A stretch of DNA of 30,828 nt, from positions 1 through 30,828 of the forward strand of contig JASLXW010000002.1 of assembly GCA_030740135.1 (NCBI GenBank), read 5' to 3'. The notes under the pieces are model-generated. The model was not told the DNA's origin. It saw only the letters and a list, made by a program, of their open reading frames with translations, and did not search any database. The DNA comes from Nitrospinota bacterium (GTDB taxonomy: Bacteria > UBA8248 > JACPRG01). The position numbers were made by a program, and so were the translations under genes. Shown here in pieces: positions 7,322-15,517 of the stretch (its first letter is position 1; each line of letters opens with the position of its first letter).

Positions 7322-8401
7322 ATGAAGATCGCCGTGGATGCCATGGGGGGGGATAACGCCCCTTCGGCGGTGATTGAAGGGGCCGTCCTGGCCTGCCGGG
7401 AATTCGGCGTCGATATCCTCCTGGTCGGCCAAGAGGACCAGATCCGCCCGGCGCTCGGGAGTCTGGAGGCGGAATCGCTTCCCATCACCGTTCGTCACGC
7501 TACGCAAGTGGTGGAGATGGACGACTCGCCGATCGAGACCCTGAAAAAAAAGCTCGATTCTTCCATGCGCCGCGCCATCAAAGCCGTGAAAGAGGGCGAG
7601 GCCGACGCCGCCGTCAGCGCGGGCAACACCGGGGCGCTCCTCGCCATCAGCACGGTGATTCTGCGGACCATCAAGGGGGTCGACCGTGCGGCCATCACCG
7701 CGTTGATCCCCAACGCAAAGGGTTTTTGCGTTATGATGGATGTCGGCGCCAACGTGGATTGCAAACCCCAACACCTCCTCCAGTTCGGCATCATGGGACA
7801 CGCCTTCGGGAAAACGGTTCTGAAAATCGAAAATCCGATCGTCGGTCTGCTTAACATCGGCTCCGAAAGATCCAAGGGGAATAAAGTCACCAAGTCGGCC
7901 TTCGAAATGCTGGAGAACAGCACGCTCAACTTCCTGGGCAACATCGAAGGGACCGACGTCTTTCGCGGAGCGGCCGATGTGGTGGTGTGCGACGGGTTTG
8001 CGGGAAACGTGGCGTTGAAGATCACCGAAGCCGTGACGGAGGTCTTCACCGAGGCCTTCCGCAAGGAAAAAGAGGGATCCATTCGGGGCAGACTCGGCAT
8101 GTTTCTCATTCAAAACGGTCTGCGCTCCCTGTCTCGCCGGATGGATTACACCGAGTACGGGGGAGCGCCCCTGCTGGGAATCAACGGGGTGTGCATTAAA
8201 GCCCACGGCACATCGAACGCCAAGGCCATCAAGAACGCCATCGGCGCCGCCCGGAATGCCCGTCGGGGAAACCTGGTCGACCGCATTCGGGACGAAGTGG
8301 TCCGGAATGCGGAAGCCGAGAGCGGCGAGGGCGTGGGCCACCGCATTTGGAAGCAGCTGCGCGAGAGCATTCACCTTTCCGATGAATCAGGGGAGACCTA
8401 A
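7322..8401 (+). CDS. plsX: Phosphate acyltransferase PlsX
   Basis: A 359-residue protein starting MKIAVDAMGGDNAPSAVIEG, the PlsX hallmark. Other family motifs include SAGNTGALLA, MDVGANVDCKP, NIGSERSKGN and VVCDGFAGNVALK. PlsX makes acyl-phosphate from acyl-ACP and phosphate, the acyl donor for PlsY in the first step of phospholipid synthesis. It is a peripheral membrane enzyme. Length is within the usual range (330-360), with a slightly long basic/acidic C-terminal tail after residue 340. The start is ATG 7322, the only reasonable start with the conserved N-terminus. A run of eight G falls within the MGGD codons. Confidence 0.97.
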   Translation: MKIAVDAMGGDNAPSAVIEGAVLACREFGVDILLVGQEDQIRPALGSLEAESLPITVRHATQVVEMDDSPIETLKKKLDSSMRRAIKAVKEGEADAAVSAGNTGALLAISTVILRTIKGVDRAAITALIPNAKGFCVMMDVGANVDCKPQHLLQFGIMGHAFGKTVLKIENPIVGLLNIGSERSKGNKVTKSAFEMLENSTLNFLGNIEGTDVFRGAADVVVCDGFAGNVALKITEAVTEVFTEAFRKEKEGSIRGRLGMFLIQNGLRSLSRRMDYTEYGGAPLLGINGVCIKAHGTSNAKAIKNAIGAARNARRGNLVDRIRDEVVRNAEAESGEGVGHRIWKQLRESIHLSDESGET

Positions 8402-8469
8402 TCCTCGCCCGCTCCACCCGCGCGGCCGAGTCCTCCGCCGCCCCAGATCCGGGAAGAAGGGAAGGCCTT

Positions 8470-9453
8470 TTGAAATCCGCAATGATCATCGGCACGGGCG
8501 CCTTTGTGCCCGATGAAGTGATCACCAACGACTATCTGGAAGGTCTCGTCGACACCTCCGATGATTGGATCAAAACGCGGACGGGCATTTCCGAAAGGCG
8601 GAGGGCGGCGTCCGATGCGGCTGTCTCGGACCTGGCCTTTCCGGCATCCATGCGGGCGCTGGAAGCCGCGGGCGTCGCGCCCGAGGAGTTGGATCTGATT
8701 GTTGTCGCCACCATCACCCCCGACACCTATTGCCCATCCGCCGCCTGCTGGCTGCAAAGCCGCCTCGGCGCGAAGCGGGCCTTCGCGTTTGACGTGAACG
8801 CGGCGTGCTCGGGTTTTGTTTACGGTCTGAGTGTCGCCGACCAGTTCATCCGGACCGGGTCGGCCCGGCGGGCGCTGTTCGTGGGGGCCGAGATCATGAC
8901 GCGCGTCGTCAACTGGGAGGACCGGGCCACCTGCGTCCTTTGGGGAGACGGAGCGGGGGCGGTGGTGCTGGCCCCCTCGGAGAACGGCCGGGGCATTCTG
9001 TCCAGCCACTTATACTCCGACGGCAGCAACGGCGAGACGCTGACGGTGGCGGGCGGGGGGTCCAGGGTCACCCCCATCAACCGGGAGACCGTCGATCGGG
9101 ATCTGCACACCCTGAAGATGAACGGCCGGGATACGTTCAAGTTTGCGGTCCGGGCCTTCACCGAAGTTTGTGCGGAGGCGCTCCGGCACAACCAGCTGAC
9201 GGCCGAGGAAATCGACCTGTTCATCCCTCACCAGGCCAACATCCGGATTATCGACGCGGCGGTCAAGCGCCTGAACCTGTCGAAGGACCAGGTGATGCTG
9301 ACCATCCACAAGTACGGGAACACCTCCTCGGCGAGCATCCCCGTCGCCCTGGACGAGGCTGTCCGGGAGGGCCGCGTCCACCCGGGCGACACCCTGCTGT
9401 TGGCCGCCTTCGGCGGGGGATTGACGTGGGGCGCTACGGTGCTCATCCTGTAG
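8470..9453 (+). CDS. fabH: 3-oxoacyl-ACP synthase III (KAS III)
   Basis: A 327-residue thiolase-fold enzyme that condenses acetyl-CoA with malonyl-ACP to start fatty acid synthesis. The catalytic triad is complete: C113 in NAACSGFVYG, H254 in IPHQANIRI and N284 in YGNTSSASIP, with the family's 30-residue step from His to Asn. The N-terminus (MIIGTGAFVPDEVITN) and the DTSDDWIKTRTGI motif are canonical. The start is TTG 8470 with a purine-rich GGGAAGAAGGG upstream; an ATG four codons later is the alternative. It lies 68 bases after plsX and 69 before fabD in the same direction. Confidence 0.97.
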   Translation: MKSAMIIGTGAFVPDEVITNDYLEGLVDTSDDWIKTRTGISERRRAASDAAVSDLAFPASMRALEAAGVAPEELDLIVVATITPDTYCPSAACWLQSRLGAKRAFAFDVNAACSGFVYGLSVADQFIRTGSARRALFVGAEIMTRVVNWEDRATCVLWGDGAGAVVLAPSENGRGILSSHLYSDGSNGETLTVAGGGSRVTPINRETVDRDLHTLKMNGRDTFKFAVRAFTEVCAEALRHNQLTAEEIDLFIPHQANIRIIDAAVKRLNLSKDQVMLTIHKYGNTSSASIPVALDEAVREGRVHPGDTLLLAAFGGGLTWGATVLIL

Positions 9454-9522
9454 GTTGATGGATGGCCTGCCCAAAGACCCTATGATCCCATAATCCCCGA
9501 CTTCACTCGAAAGAGGCAATCC

Positions 9523-10455
9523 ATGACGACGAATGGCGTTGCTTTTCTGTTTCCGGGCCAAGGTTCCCAGAAGGTGGGCATGGGGAAAGAGCTCTGTGAG
9601 CGTTTCCCGCGGGCCCGTGAAATCTTCGAGCAGGCCAATGACGCCTTGGGCATGGATTTGAAGCGCCTTTGCTTCGAAGGGCCCGAGGAGGAGTTGCGCC
9701 TCACGGTCAACACCCAGCCGGCCCTGCTCGTGCACAGCTATGCGGGGTTCAACGTGTTGGCCGAGCAGGGGGTGACCGCCACGATGGCTTTGGGCCACAG
9801 CCTCGGGGAATATTCCGCCTTGCTTGCCGCGGGGGCCATGAAGTTTTCCGTCGCCCTGGACCTCGTCCGTAAGCGCGGCGCCTACATCAGCGAAGCCGTC
9901 CCCCCCGGTGAAGGGGCGATGGCGGCCATTATGGGCTTGGAGCCGCGGGAGGTGGACCGTTTGTGCGGAGAGGACAGGGAAGAGGTGGTCGCGGCCAATT
10001 ACAATTCTTCAACTCAGGTTGTCATCTCCGGGTTGCGCCGAGCGGTGGAGCGGGTGGCGCATGCCTGCAAAGAGACGGGCGCCCGCTACGTCCGGTTTCT
10101 CCAGGTCAGCGCCCCCTTTCATTGCGCCCTGTTGCGGGAGGCGGAGGATCGCCTGGCCCTGGACCTGGACGCGATGGACTTCGACGACCTGAAGTTTCCG
10201 GTGATCGACAACGCATCCGCTACTCTGAACCGGTCGCCGATGGAGGCCAAAGAGGCGCTCAGGCGCCAGGTGACCTCCCCGGTCCGGTGGGAGGAAAGCG
10301 TCCGGAAGGCGGCCGAGGCGGGCGTGGACACCTTTATCGAGATTGGGCCGGGCAAGGTGCTGTCGGGACTGGTTTCCAGGACCGTCGAGGGCGCCAAGAC
10401 CTTCCAGGTCGGGGATCCGCCGAGTCTGGAGCGGACGCTGGGGGCTCTCGCTTGA
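9523..10455 (+). CDS. fabD: Malonyl-CoA:ACP transacylase
   Basis: A 310-residue acyltransferase that loads malonate onto acyl carrier protein. The conserved N-terminus FLFPGQGSQKVGMG, the nucleophile motif GHSLGEYSAL (S93) and the catalytic H200 in APFHCALL are present, as is the late IEIGPGKVLSGL motif. The start is ATG 9523 with AAAGAGG about seven bases upstream. Length is typical for FabD. It acts in the cytoplasm and feeds FabH and FabF, whose genes flank it. Confidence 0.97.
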   Translation: MTTNGVAFLFPGQGSQKVGMGKELCERFPRAREIFEQANDALGMDLKRLCFEGPEEELRLTVNTQPALLVHSYAGFNVLAEQGVTATMALGHSLGEYSALLAAGAMKFSVALDLVRKRGAYISEAVPPGEGAMAAIMGLEPREVDRLCGEDREEVVAANYNSSTQVVISGLRRAVERVAHACKETGARYVRFLQVSAPFHCALLREAEDRLALDLDAMDFDDLKFPVIDNASATLNRSPMEAKEALRRQVTSPVRWEESVRKAAEAGVDTFIEIGPGKVLSGLVSRTVEGAKTFQVGDPPSLERTLGALA

Positions 10456-10557
10456 TCCGCCGGAAGACGGAAGGTAAGCTCCCGATCCGCCTTTGAGGGT
10501 TTTCCGAATGTCTCGGGCCTCCGCCCGGCCCGGACGGCGATCTACGGAGAAGACGTC

Positions 10558-11298
10558 TTGTCCCTCAAAGGACAGCGCGCCCTCGTCACAGGGGGACTGA
10601 GAGGCATCGGACGGTCCATCGCCGAAACCCTGGCGGCGGATGACGCGGACGTGGCCTTTACGTTTCACACCTCCCGGGGCGCCGAGGAATGGGCCGCCCA
10701 TTTGGGATCGATCGGGGGCCGGTCCCTGGCCGTCCCCATGAACGTCGCCGATCCCGATGCTGTTGAAAAAGGCGTGAAACGGGTTCTCGATGAATGGGGC
10801 GGGCTCGAAATCCTGGTCAACAACGCCGGGATCACCCGGGACGGCCTGTTTGTCAGGATGAAGGACGAGGATTGGGACGTGGTCCAGGACACCAACCTGG
10901 GCGGCACGTTTCGGGTGACGCGCGCGGCGACCCGGGCGATGATGAAGCAGCGATACGGCAGAATTGTAAACATCACCTCCGTGGTGGGGGAGATGGGAAA
11001 CGCCGGTCAGGCCAATTACGCGGCGTCCAAGGCCGGCCAAATTGGCTTGACGAAGTCCCTGGCGCGCGAGCTGGCCTCCCGGAACATTACGGTGAACGCG
11101 GTGGCGCCGGGGTTTGTGGAGACCGACATGACGGCGGCGCTCCCGGCCGAGCATCGGCAGGGGCTGCTGGGCGCAATCCCCCTGGGCCGGATCGGCCGTC
11201 CGGAGGATGTGGCCCGTTGCGTTCGATTCCTTGCGGACCCCGACATGGGGTATATTACGGGTCAAGTCGTTCACGTGAACGGGGGGCTCTACATGTAG
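10558..11298 (+). CDS. fabG: 3-oxoacyl-ACP reductase
   Basis: A 246-residue short-chain dehydrogenase that reduces 3-oxoacyl-ACP with NADPH. It has the dinucleotide loop TGGLRGIG, the NNAG motif, and the catalytic S141 (NITSVVGEMG) and YxxxK (Y154, K158 in NYAASKAG). The C-terminus (YITGQVVHVNGGLYM) is typical for FabG. The likely start is TTG 10558, preceded by CGGAGA; no ATG or GTG in frame gives the conserved N-terminus. It is part of the fab operon, 102 bases after fabD. Confidence 0.96.
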   Translation: MSLKGQRALVTGGLRGIGRSIAETLAADDADVAFTFHTSRGAEEWAAHLGSIGGRSLAVPMNVADPDAVEKGVKRVLDEWGGLEILVNNAGITRDGLFVRMKDEDWDVVQDTNLGGTFRVTRAATRAMMKQRYGRIVNITSVVGEMGNAGQANYAASKAGQIGLTKSLARELASRNITVNAVAPGFVETDMTAALPAEHRQGLLGAIPLGRIGRPEDVARCVRFLADPDMGYITGQVVHVNGGLYM

Positions 11299-11331
11299 CT
11301 TCCCGCTTCTCTGAAGCGGTCAGGTCAGCGT

Positions 11332-11339
11332 AGAGGAGG
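11332..11339 (+). promoter_or_regulatory. Strong ribosome binding site that fixes the acpP start
   Basis: AGAGGAGG ends one base before a TTG at 11341, too close for that codon, but seven bases before the GTG at 11347. The GTG is therefore taken as the acpP start. A strong site fits the high acyl carrier protein level that cells need. Confidence 0.7.
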
Positions 11340-11346
11340 CTTGGGT

Positions 11347-11601
11347 GTGGCGTTACCGGAAGAGACCGTCGGAAAGATCAAGGCGTTGGTCGCTGAGCAG
11401 TTGGACGTTGACATCGAAAAGGTGACGGACGAGGCTTCTTTTATCGAGGATCTGGGCGCCGATTCGTTAGACACCGTGGAGCTCGTGATGGCGCTGGAAG
11501 AGGAATATGGCGTGGACATCCCGGACGAGGACGTCGAAAAGGTCACGACCGTGAAGGACGTGATCGCTTACATCGATGAACACGGGATCGATGTCAAATA
11601 G
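11347..11601 (+). CDS. acpP: Acyl carrier protein
   Basis: An 84-residue acidic helical protein. The 4'-phosphopantetheine attachment site is S40 in [13 protein letters not shown]. Other canonical parts are [11 protein letters not shown] and the C-terminal [12 protein letters not shown]. It carries growing acyl chains between the fab enzymes and donates them to PlsX and, in LPS bacteria, to lipid A acyltransferases. The frame also has a TTG at 11341, but the ribosome binding site spacing favours GTG 11347. It lies 48 bases after fabG. Confidence 0.97.
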   Translation: MALPEETVGKIKALVAEQLDVDIEKVTDEASFIEDLGADSLDTVELVMALEEEYGVDIPDEDVEKVTTVKDVIAYIDEHGIDVK

Positions 11602-11758
11602 ACCCCGATGCTTGATGTGCGGTTCAAATCCTTGTGAATGAAGCAAAACATTCAATGATTCCGCCGCGACTCCGATCGGCAATGGGGTTGCGGGATCGCC
11701 CTTCGGCCGGACAGGGTCTTTCTGAACGGACGTTGCATAAGGAACAACGGGTAGAAAG
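11602..11758. other. acpP-fabF spacer
   Basis: 157 bases, the longest gap inside the fab operon. GAATG and CATTC around 11636-11654 can form a 5-base hairpin, but no T-run follows, so it is not a classical terminator. No promoter of good quality was found. It could hold a processing or attenuation site that keeps acpP expression higher than fabF, but the sequence does not show this directly. Confidence 0.35.
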
Positions 11759-13012
11759 ATGAAAAACGGCCGCAGAGTCGCAATTACGGGAATGGGCCTG
11801 GTCACGCCGATTGGCAACAACGTGGAAACGACCTGGTCGGCGTTGGTCGCGGGCAAATCGGGGATTGGCCCGATCACCTATTTCGACTGCTCCGAGTTCA
11901 GCTGCCACGTGGCGGGGGAAGTCCGCGATTTCAATGCCGAAGATTTTATGGAAAAGAAAGAGATCAAGCGGGTCGACCAGTTCATCCATTTCGCCATGGC
12001 GGCCACGCAGGAAGCGCTGGAGGATTCGGGCCTGACGATCGACGATTCCAACGGCGATGACGTCGGTGTTCTGGTCGGGGCGGGCCTGGGCGGTCTGCCG
12101 ATGCTGGAGAAGATTCACGACGTCCTGCAAGCAAAAGGCCCCAGCCGGATCACCCCGTTCTTCATCCCGGGCCTCATCGCCAACATGTCCTCGGGCATGA
12201 TCTCCATGCGGCATAACGCCCGGGGCCCGAACGCTTGTATCTGCACGGCCTGCGCCACCGGCAATCACTGCATCGGTGACGCCGCCCGGCTGATCGAGCG
12301 CGGAGACGCCGTGGCGATGATCGCGGGCAGCACGGAATCGGTGATCTGTCCGCTGGCCGTGGGGGGATTTGCGGCCATGCGCGCCCTCTCGACGCACAAT
12401 GAACCGGCCGAAAAAGCCTCCCGCCCCTTTGACGCTTCCCGCAGCGGTTTCGTCATCGGCGAGGGGGCCGGCGTCGTCATCCTGGAAGAATTGGAATACG
12501 CCAAGAAGCGGGGTGCCCGCATTTACGGGGAGGTGGTGGGTTACGGCATGAGCGGGGACGCCCACCACATGACCCAGCCGGACCCCGTCGGCGACGGCGC
12601 CGCCCGGTGCATGGCGCGCTCGATCGAGGACGCCGGGCTTACACCGGAAGATATCGGGTACATCAACGCCCACGGCACGGGGACGCCCCAAGGGGACGTC
12701 AATGAAACCAACGCCATCAAGAACGTGTTCGGCGAATTGGCTTATAAAATTCCGGTGGGGTCCACCAAGTCCATGACGGGTCATCTGTTGGGCGGCGCCG
12801 GCGGCGTTGAGACGGTCTTCACCCTCCTCGCCATGGACCGGGGCGTGATCCCGCCCACGATCAACCTGGAAGACCCCGACCCGGAGTGCGACCTGGATTA
12901 TGTGCCCAATGAGGAGCGGGAAACCAACGCGAAATTCGCTCTGACCAACTCCTTCGGATTTGGCGGAACCAACGCATCCATTGTCCTTCAGCGCGGCCTC
13001 AATGGCGGATGA
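11759..13012 (+). CDS. fabF: 3-oxoacyl-ACP synthase II (KAS II)
   Basis: A 417-residue elongating condensing enzyme. The Cys-His-His triad is present: C165 in CTACATGNHC, H305 in NAHGTGTPQGD and H342 in KSMTGHLLGGAGG, each shifted by two from E. coli FabF (163, 303, 340). The N-terminus RRVAITGMGLVTPIGNN and the C-terminus NSFGFGGTNASIVL are typical. The start is ATG 11759. Its last 11 bases overlap rnc, so the two are probably translationally coupled. It elongates acyl-ACP with malonyl-ACP in the cytoplasm. Confidence 0.97.
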   Translation: MKNGRRVAITGMGLVTPIGNNVETTWSALVAGKSGIGPITYFDCSEFSCHVAGEVRDFNAEDFMEKKEIKRVDQFIHFAMAATQEALEDSGLTIDDSNGDDVGVLVGAGLGGLPMLEKIHDVLQAKGPSRITPFFIPGLIANMSSGMISMRHNARGPNACICTACATGNHCIGDAARLIERGDAVAMIAGSTESVICPLAVGGFAAMRALSTHNEPAEKASRPFDASRSGFVIGEGAGVVILEELEYAKKRGARIYGEVVGYGMSGDAHHMTQPDPVGDGAARCMARSIEDAGLTPEDIGYINAHGTGTPQGDVNETNAIKNVFGELAYKIPVGSTKSMTGHLLGGAGGVETVFTLLAMDRGVIPPTINLEDPDPECDLDYVPNEERETNAKFALTNSFGFGGTNASIVLQRGLNGG

Positions 13013-13703
13013 TTCGGAGCTGTCCCCGGAACGGATGGAGGAGCTTTCCGTCCTTCAGCGGCGCCTGGGGTATGAGTTCCGCGACATCGACCTCCTGGAA
13101 TCCTCGCTGACGCACCGTTCCTACGCCAACGAAAAACGACGCAAACGGCCGCACAACGAACGGCTGGAGTTTCTCGGCGACGCCGTTCTGGGGCTTGTCC
13201 TCAGCGAACAATATTTCGTGGAGTTCCCGAACGCCAACGAGGGGGAGTTGTCGAAGATCCGCTCCCGCCTCGTGAGCGCCAGCCACCTGGCGAAGATGGC
13301 CAGAATTCTCGAATTGGGGGCCTATCTCCGTTTGGGCAAAGGCGAAACCGCGACCGGCGGACGGCACAAAGCCTCCCTGCTCACCAACGCCTTGGAGGCT
13401 TTGACGGGGGCCATCTTTCTCGACGGCGGTTACGCGGGCGCGACCGCCTTCATTCGGAAACTGTTCGACCGCGAAATGGACCCCCACCTGGACTTCAAGA
13501 GCCAATTTCAGGAATTCGTCCAGCGATCCAGGAAATTGATTCCGGTTTACAAGGTCATGCGCGAAGAAGGGCCCGAGCACGAAAAGGTTTTTGAAGTCGC
13601 GGTGGAGATTCACGGCGAGACGGTGGCAACCGGCACCGGGACGAGCAAGAAGAGCGCCGAGCAGCAGGCCGCCAAGAACGGACTGGTGTTCCTCCAGCGG
13701 TAG
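13002..13703 (+). CDS. rnc: Ribonuclease III
   Basis: A 233-residue RNase III that cleaves double-stranded RNA, including rRNA precursors. The signature NERLEFLGDAVLGL gives E53, E56 and D60, and NALEALTGAIFLDGG gives E132. At the position of E. coli D114 the protein has N129. A C-terminal double-stranded RNA binding domain follows (about residues 160-233, ending in SAEQQAAKNGLVFL). The ATG at 13002 lies within the end of fabF. The frame is open further upstream inside fabF, but those residues are a shadow. The order fabF-rnc-smc is common. Confidence 0.95.
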   Translation: MADDSELSPERMEELSVLQRRLGYEFRDIDLLESSLTHRSYANEKRRKRPHNERLEFLGDAVLGLVLSEQYFVEFPNANEGELSKIRSRLVSASHLAKMARILELGAYLRLGKGETATGGRHKASLLTNALEALTGAIFLDGGYAGATAFIRKLFDREMDPHLDFKSQFQEFVQRSRKLIPVYKVMREEGPEHEKVFEVAVEIHGETVATGTGTSKKSAEQQAAKNGLVFLQR

Positions 13704-14009
13704 TGGGGGCGCCGGCCCCCGAGGCCCATCGGTTTTCAGCAAGGCCCGTCCGACTTCCTCCTATAACATTGCTCTCAATGGTCAAGGATTCACCAAAGCT
13801 GGACTTTCCCCGGCCCGCAAACCCGTTGCCCAAGGCAGTGTCTCGTCGGGCCTCAACGAAGCGTGATCCGTCGCGATATCACCGAACCTCTAGATGTAGT
13901 GGAAAAATCCGGATCGATCCACAATTTGTTGTATTAGTGCTTTTCATCCGGGCCTCACACGGATACAATAGCCTGGAAATGAGTTAAGGGTGTCCGATCA
14001 GGGGGTGTC
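13704..14009. other. rnc-smc intergenic region with possible terminator-like hairpin and weak promoter
   Basis: 306 bases without a credible gene. Just after the rnc stop, GGGGGC-GCCG-GCCCCC (about 13705-13720) can form a 6-base GC hairpin but has no T-run. At the far end, TACAAT (13964-13969) stands 17 bases after TTTTCA (13941-13946), a weak sigma70 candidate about 40 bases before the smc start. The 13860-13990 part is more AT-rich than the genes. Open frames crossing the region show no conserved motif. Confidence 0.4.
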
Positions 14010-14474
14010 ATGCGCATCGAGCGGCTCGAGCTTCAGGGATTCAAGTCCTTCGTCGAACGGACCCGGTTGGAGTTCGGCTCGGGCGTAGCGGGCATTGTCG
14101 GCCCCAATGGGTGTGGCAAGAGCAACGTCGTGGACGCCATCCGCTGGGTGCTGGGGGAGCAGCAGCCGAAGACCCTCCGCGGAAAGCGGATGGAAGACAT
14201 GATCTTCAACGGCAGCGACAACCGGCGTCCGGCCGCGATGGCCGAGGTCACGATGACGCTGTCGGACATCTCGAGCCGCCTGTCGGCCCAATGGGCGGTC
14301 GAAGACGCCGTCCGGGCGCACCCCGATCACTGGCTCTGGATACACCGGAGGTGGCGGACCCAACCCGCGGGCGGGCCGGCCAAGGGACGCCGCGCCGCGC
14401 CCGTCGGCGGCGGCGGACTTCCTGCGGGAGCCCCCGGCGCGGGCCGGGCGGACGGACCGGGGATCTCCCCATGA
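14010..14474 (+). CDS. smc: Chimeric ORF: smc N-terminal fragment joined to LpxL-type lipid A acyltransferase C-terminus
   Basis: A 154-residue ORF. Residues 1-86 are a canonical SMC chromosome-segregation ATPase start: MRIERLELQGFKSF, Walker A GPNGCGKSN (31-39), DAIRWVLGEQ and AEVTMTL. SMC similarity then stops; normal SMC proteins have about 1150-1200 residues with coiled coils, hinge and a C-terminal head, all missing here. From about residue 97, VEDAVRAHPDHWLWIHRRWR matches the conserved end of HtrB/LpxL lipid A acyltransferases, whose genes commonly sit before waa genes. The ORF ends in an ATGA overlap with waaF, as expected of the native acyltransferase gene. The join lies about 14265-14300. 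Neither half can be functional: the acyltransferase HxxxxD active site is lost. It is a deletion product, a rearrangement, or an assembly error. Confidence 0.8.
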   Translation: MRIERLELQGFKSFVERTRLEFGSGVAGIVGPNGCGKSNVVDAIRWVLGEQQPKTLRGKRMEDMIFNGSDNRRPAAMAEVTMTLSDISSRLSAQWAVEDAVRAHPDHWLWIHRRWRTQPAGGPAKGRRAAPVGGGGLPAGAPGAGRADGPGISP

Positions 14475-15517
14475 ACATCCTCATCGTGGGGCCGACCTGG
14501 GTGGGCGACACCGTCCTGGCGACCCCCGTCCTCGCCAACCTGCGCTCAGCCTTTCCGGCCGCGAAGATCCATTGCCTGTCCACGGCCTGGGCCGGGGACA
14601 TCCTGATCGACCATCCCGACGTGGATGAGCTTCGCCTTCGGCCCGGAGGGGCGGCGGCCGATTTCCGCGCCGCCGCCGCCTTCAGGCGGGACCGGATGGA
14701 CCTTGCGTTCGTTCTGCCCAACTCGATTCGGGGGGCCCTGCTGGCCCTCGCCGCCGGAGCGCGCCGGCGGGTCGGATACCGGCGGGACGGCCGGTCCATC
14801 CTCCTCACGGACCCGGTCCCGCGCCTCCCCCCCCCCCGCGGCGGCGGACGGCATCAGGTGGACGAATACCTGGCGCTCCTGGAGGCGGCCGGCGTGAGCG
14901 TCACGTCCCGCATCCCCCGCGTCGGCGTCTCCCGGGAGGCCGAAACCTTTGCCGGTGAGGTCTTCCTCCGGCACGGAATCGATCCCGACGAGCCGGTCGT
15001 GGGCATTCAGCCGGGGGCGAAATTCGGGGCCACGAAGCTTTGGCCGGCCGAGCGGTTCGCCGCGGCGGCGGACGGGCTGGCCGAATCCGAGGGGGCCCGC
15101 ATCGTCCTGCTCGGAAGCCCGGCCGAGGGTCCGCTGACGGCGCGGATCGCGTCGCTCATGAAGACCGCGCCCGTGGACTTGGCGGGAAAGGACCGGGTGG
15201 CCTTCCTCCCCGCCCTGCTCCGGCGGTTCTCCGTCCTGTTGACCGGAGACACCGGCCCGATGCACATCGCCGCCGCCGTCGGAACGCCCGTTGTGGCCCT
15301 GTTCGGACCGACCGATCCGGGACGCACCGGACCGCTGGGGGACCGCCACACCGTTCTGCGACGCGACCTGTCCTGCGCGCCCTGCTTCCTGAAACAGTGC
15401 CCCTACGGCCACGAATGCATGGAGGAAACGGCCGTGGATGGAGTCTATCGGGCCGTCCGGGAAACCCTCCGCGCCTCCGCTTCCAGCCGGGCGGGCGCGG
15501 GAGCGAGCCATGGATAG
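14471..15517 (+). CDS. waaF: LPS heptosyltransferase (WaaF-like, GT9)
   Basis: A 348-residue GT9 enzyme that adds L-glycero-D-manno-heptose to the LPS inner core, at the cytoplasmic face of the inner membrane. The N-terminus MNILIVGPTWVGDTVLATP is typical. The sugar-nucleotide region has IQPGAKFGATKLWPAERF and LTGDTGPMHIAAAVGTPVVALFGPTDP. A Cys-rich C-terminal motif (CAPC, then QC and EC) is shared with many family members. ATG 14471 overlaps the preceding stop by ATGA. A run of 11 C (14827-14837) lies in the linker coding RLPPPRGGG. The WaaF rather than WaaC assignment is from the N-terminal motif and the presence of a second, WaaC-like gene nearby; it is not certain. Confidence 0.88.
   Translation: MNILIVGPTWVGDTVLATPVLANLRSAFPAAKIHCLSTAWAGDILIDHPDVDELRLRPGGAAADFRAAAAFRRDRMDLAFVLPNSIRGALLALAAGARRRVGYRRDGRSILLTDPVPRLPPPRGGGRHQVDEYLALLEAAGVSVTSRIPRVGVSREAETFAGEVFLRHGIDPDEPVVGIQPGAKFGATKLWPAERFAAAADGLAESEGARIVLLGSPAEGPLTARIASLMKTAPVDLAGKDRVAFLPALLRRFSVLLTGDTGPMHIAAAVGTPVVALFGPTDPGRTGPLGDRHTVLRRDLSCAPCFLKQCPYGHECMEETAVDGVYRAVRETLRASASSRAGAGASHG
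14827..14837. repeat. C11 homopolymer inside the waaF-like gene
   Basis: Eleven consecutive C within the codons for Leu-Pro-Pro-Pro-Arg. A gain or loss of one base would shift the frame in the first half of the heptosyltransferase and abolish it. In DNA this rich in GC one run of this length is not far from chance. Confidence 0.9.

Noticed and set aside
6995..8374. 459-codon open frame on the minus strand opposite rpmF and plsX
   Set aside because: It covers well-supported conserved genes on the other strand and shows no domain of its own.
13705..13720. GC hairpin after rnc as a Rho-independent terminator
   Set aside because: The stem is only six base pairs and is not followed by a run of T.
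13703..13987. Possible 94-codon gene after rnc
   Set aside because: No conserved motif, no ribosome binding site, biased composition, and it spans the likely promoter region of smc.
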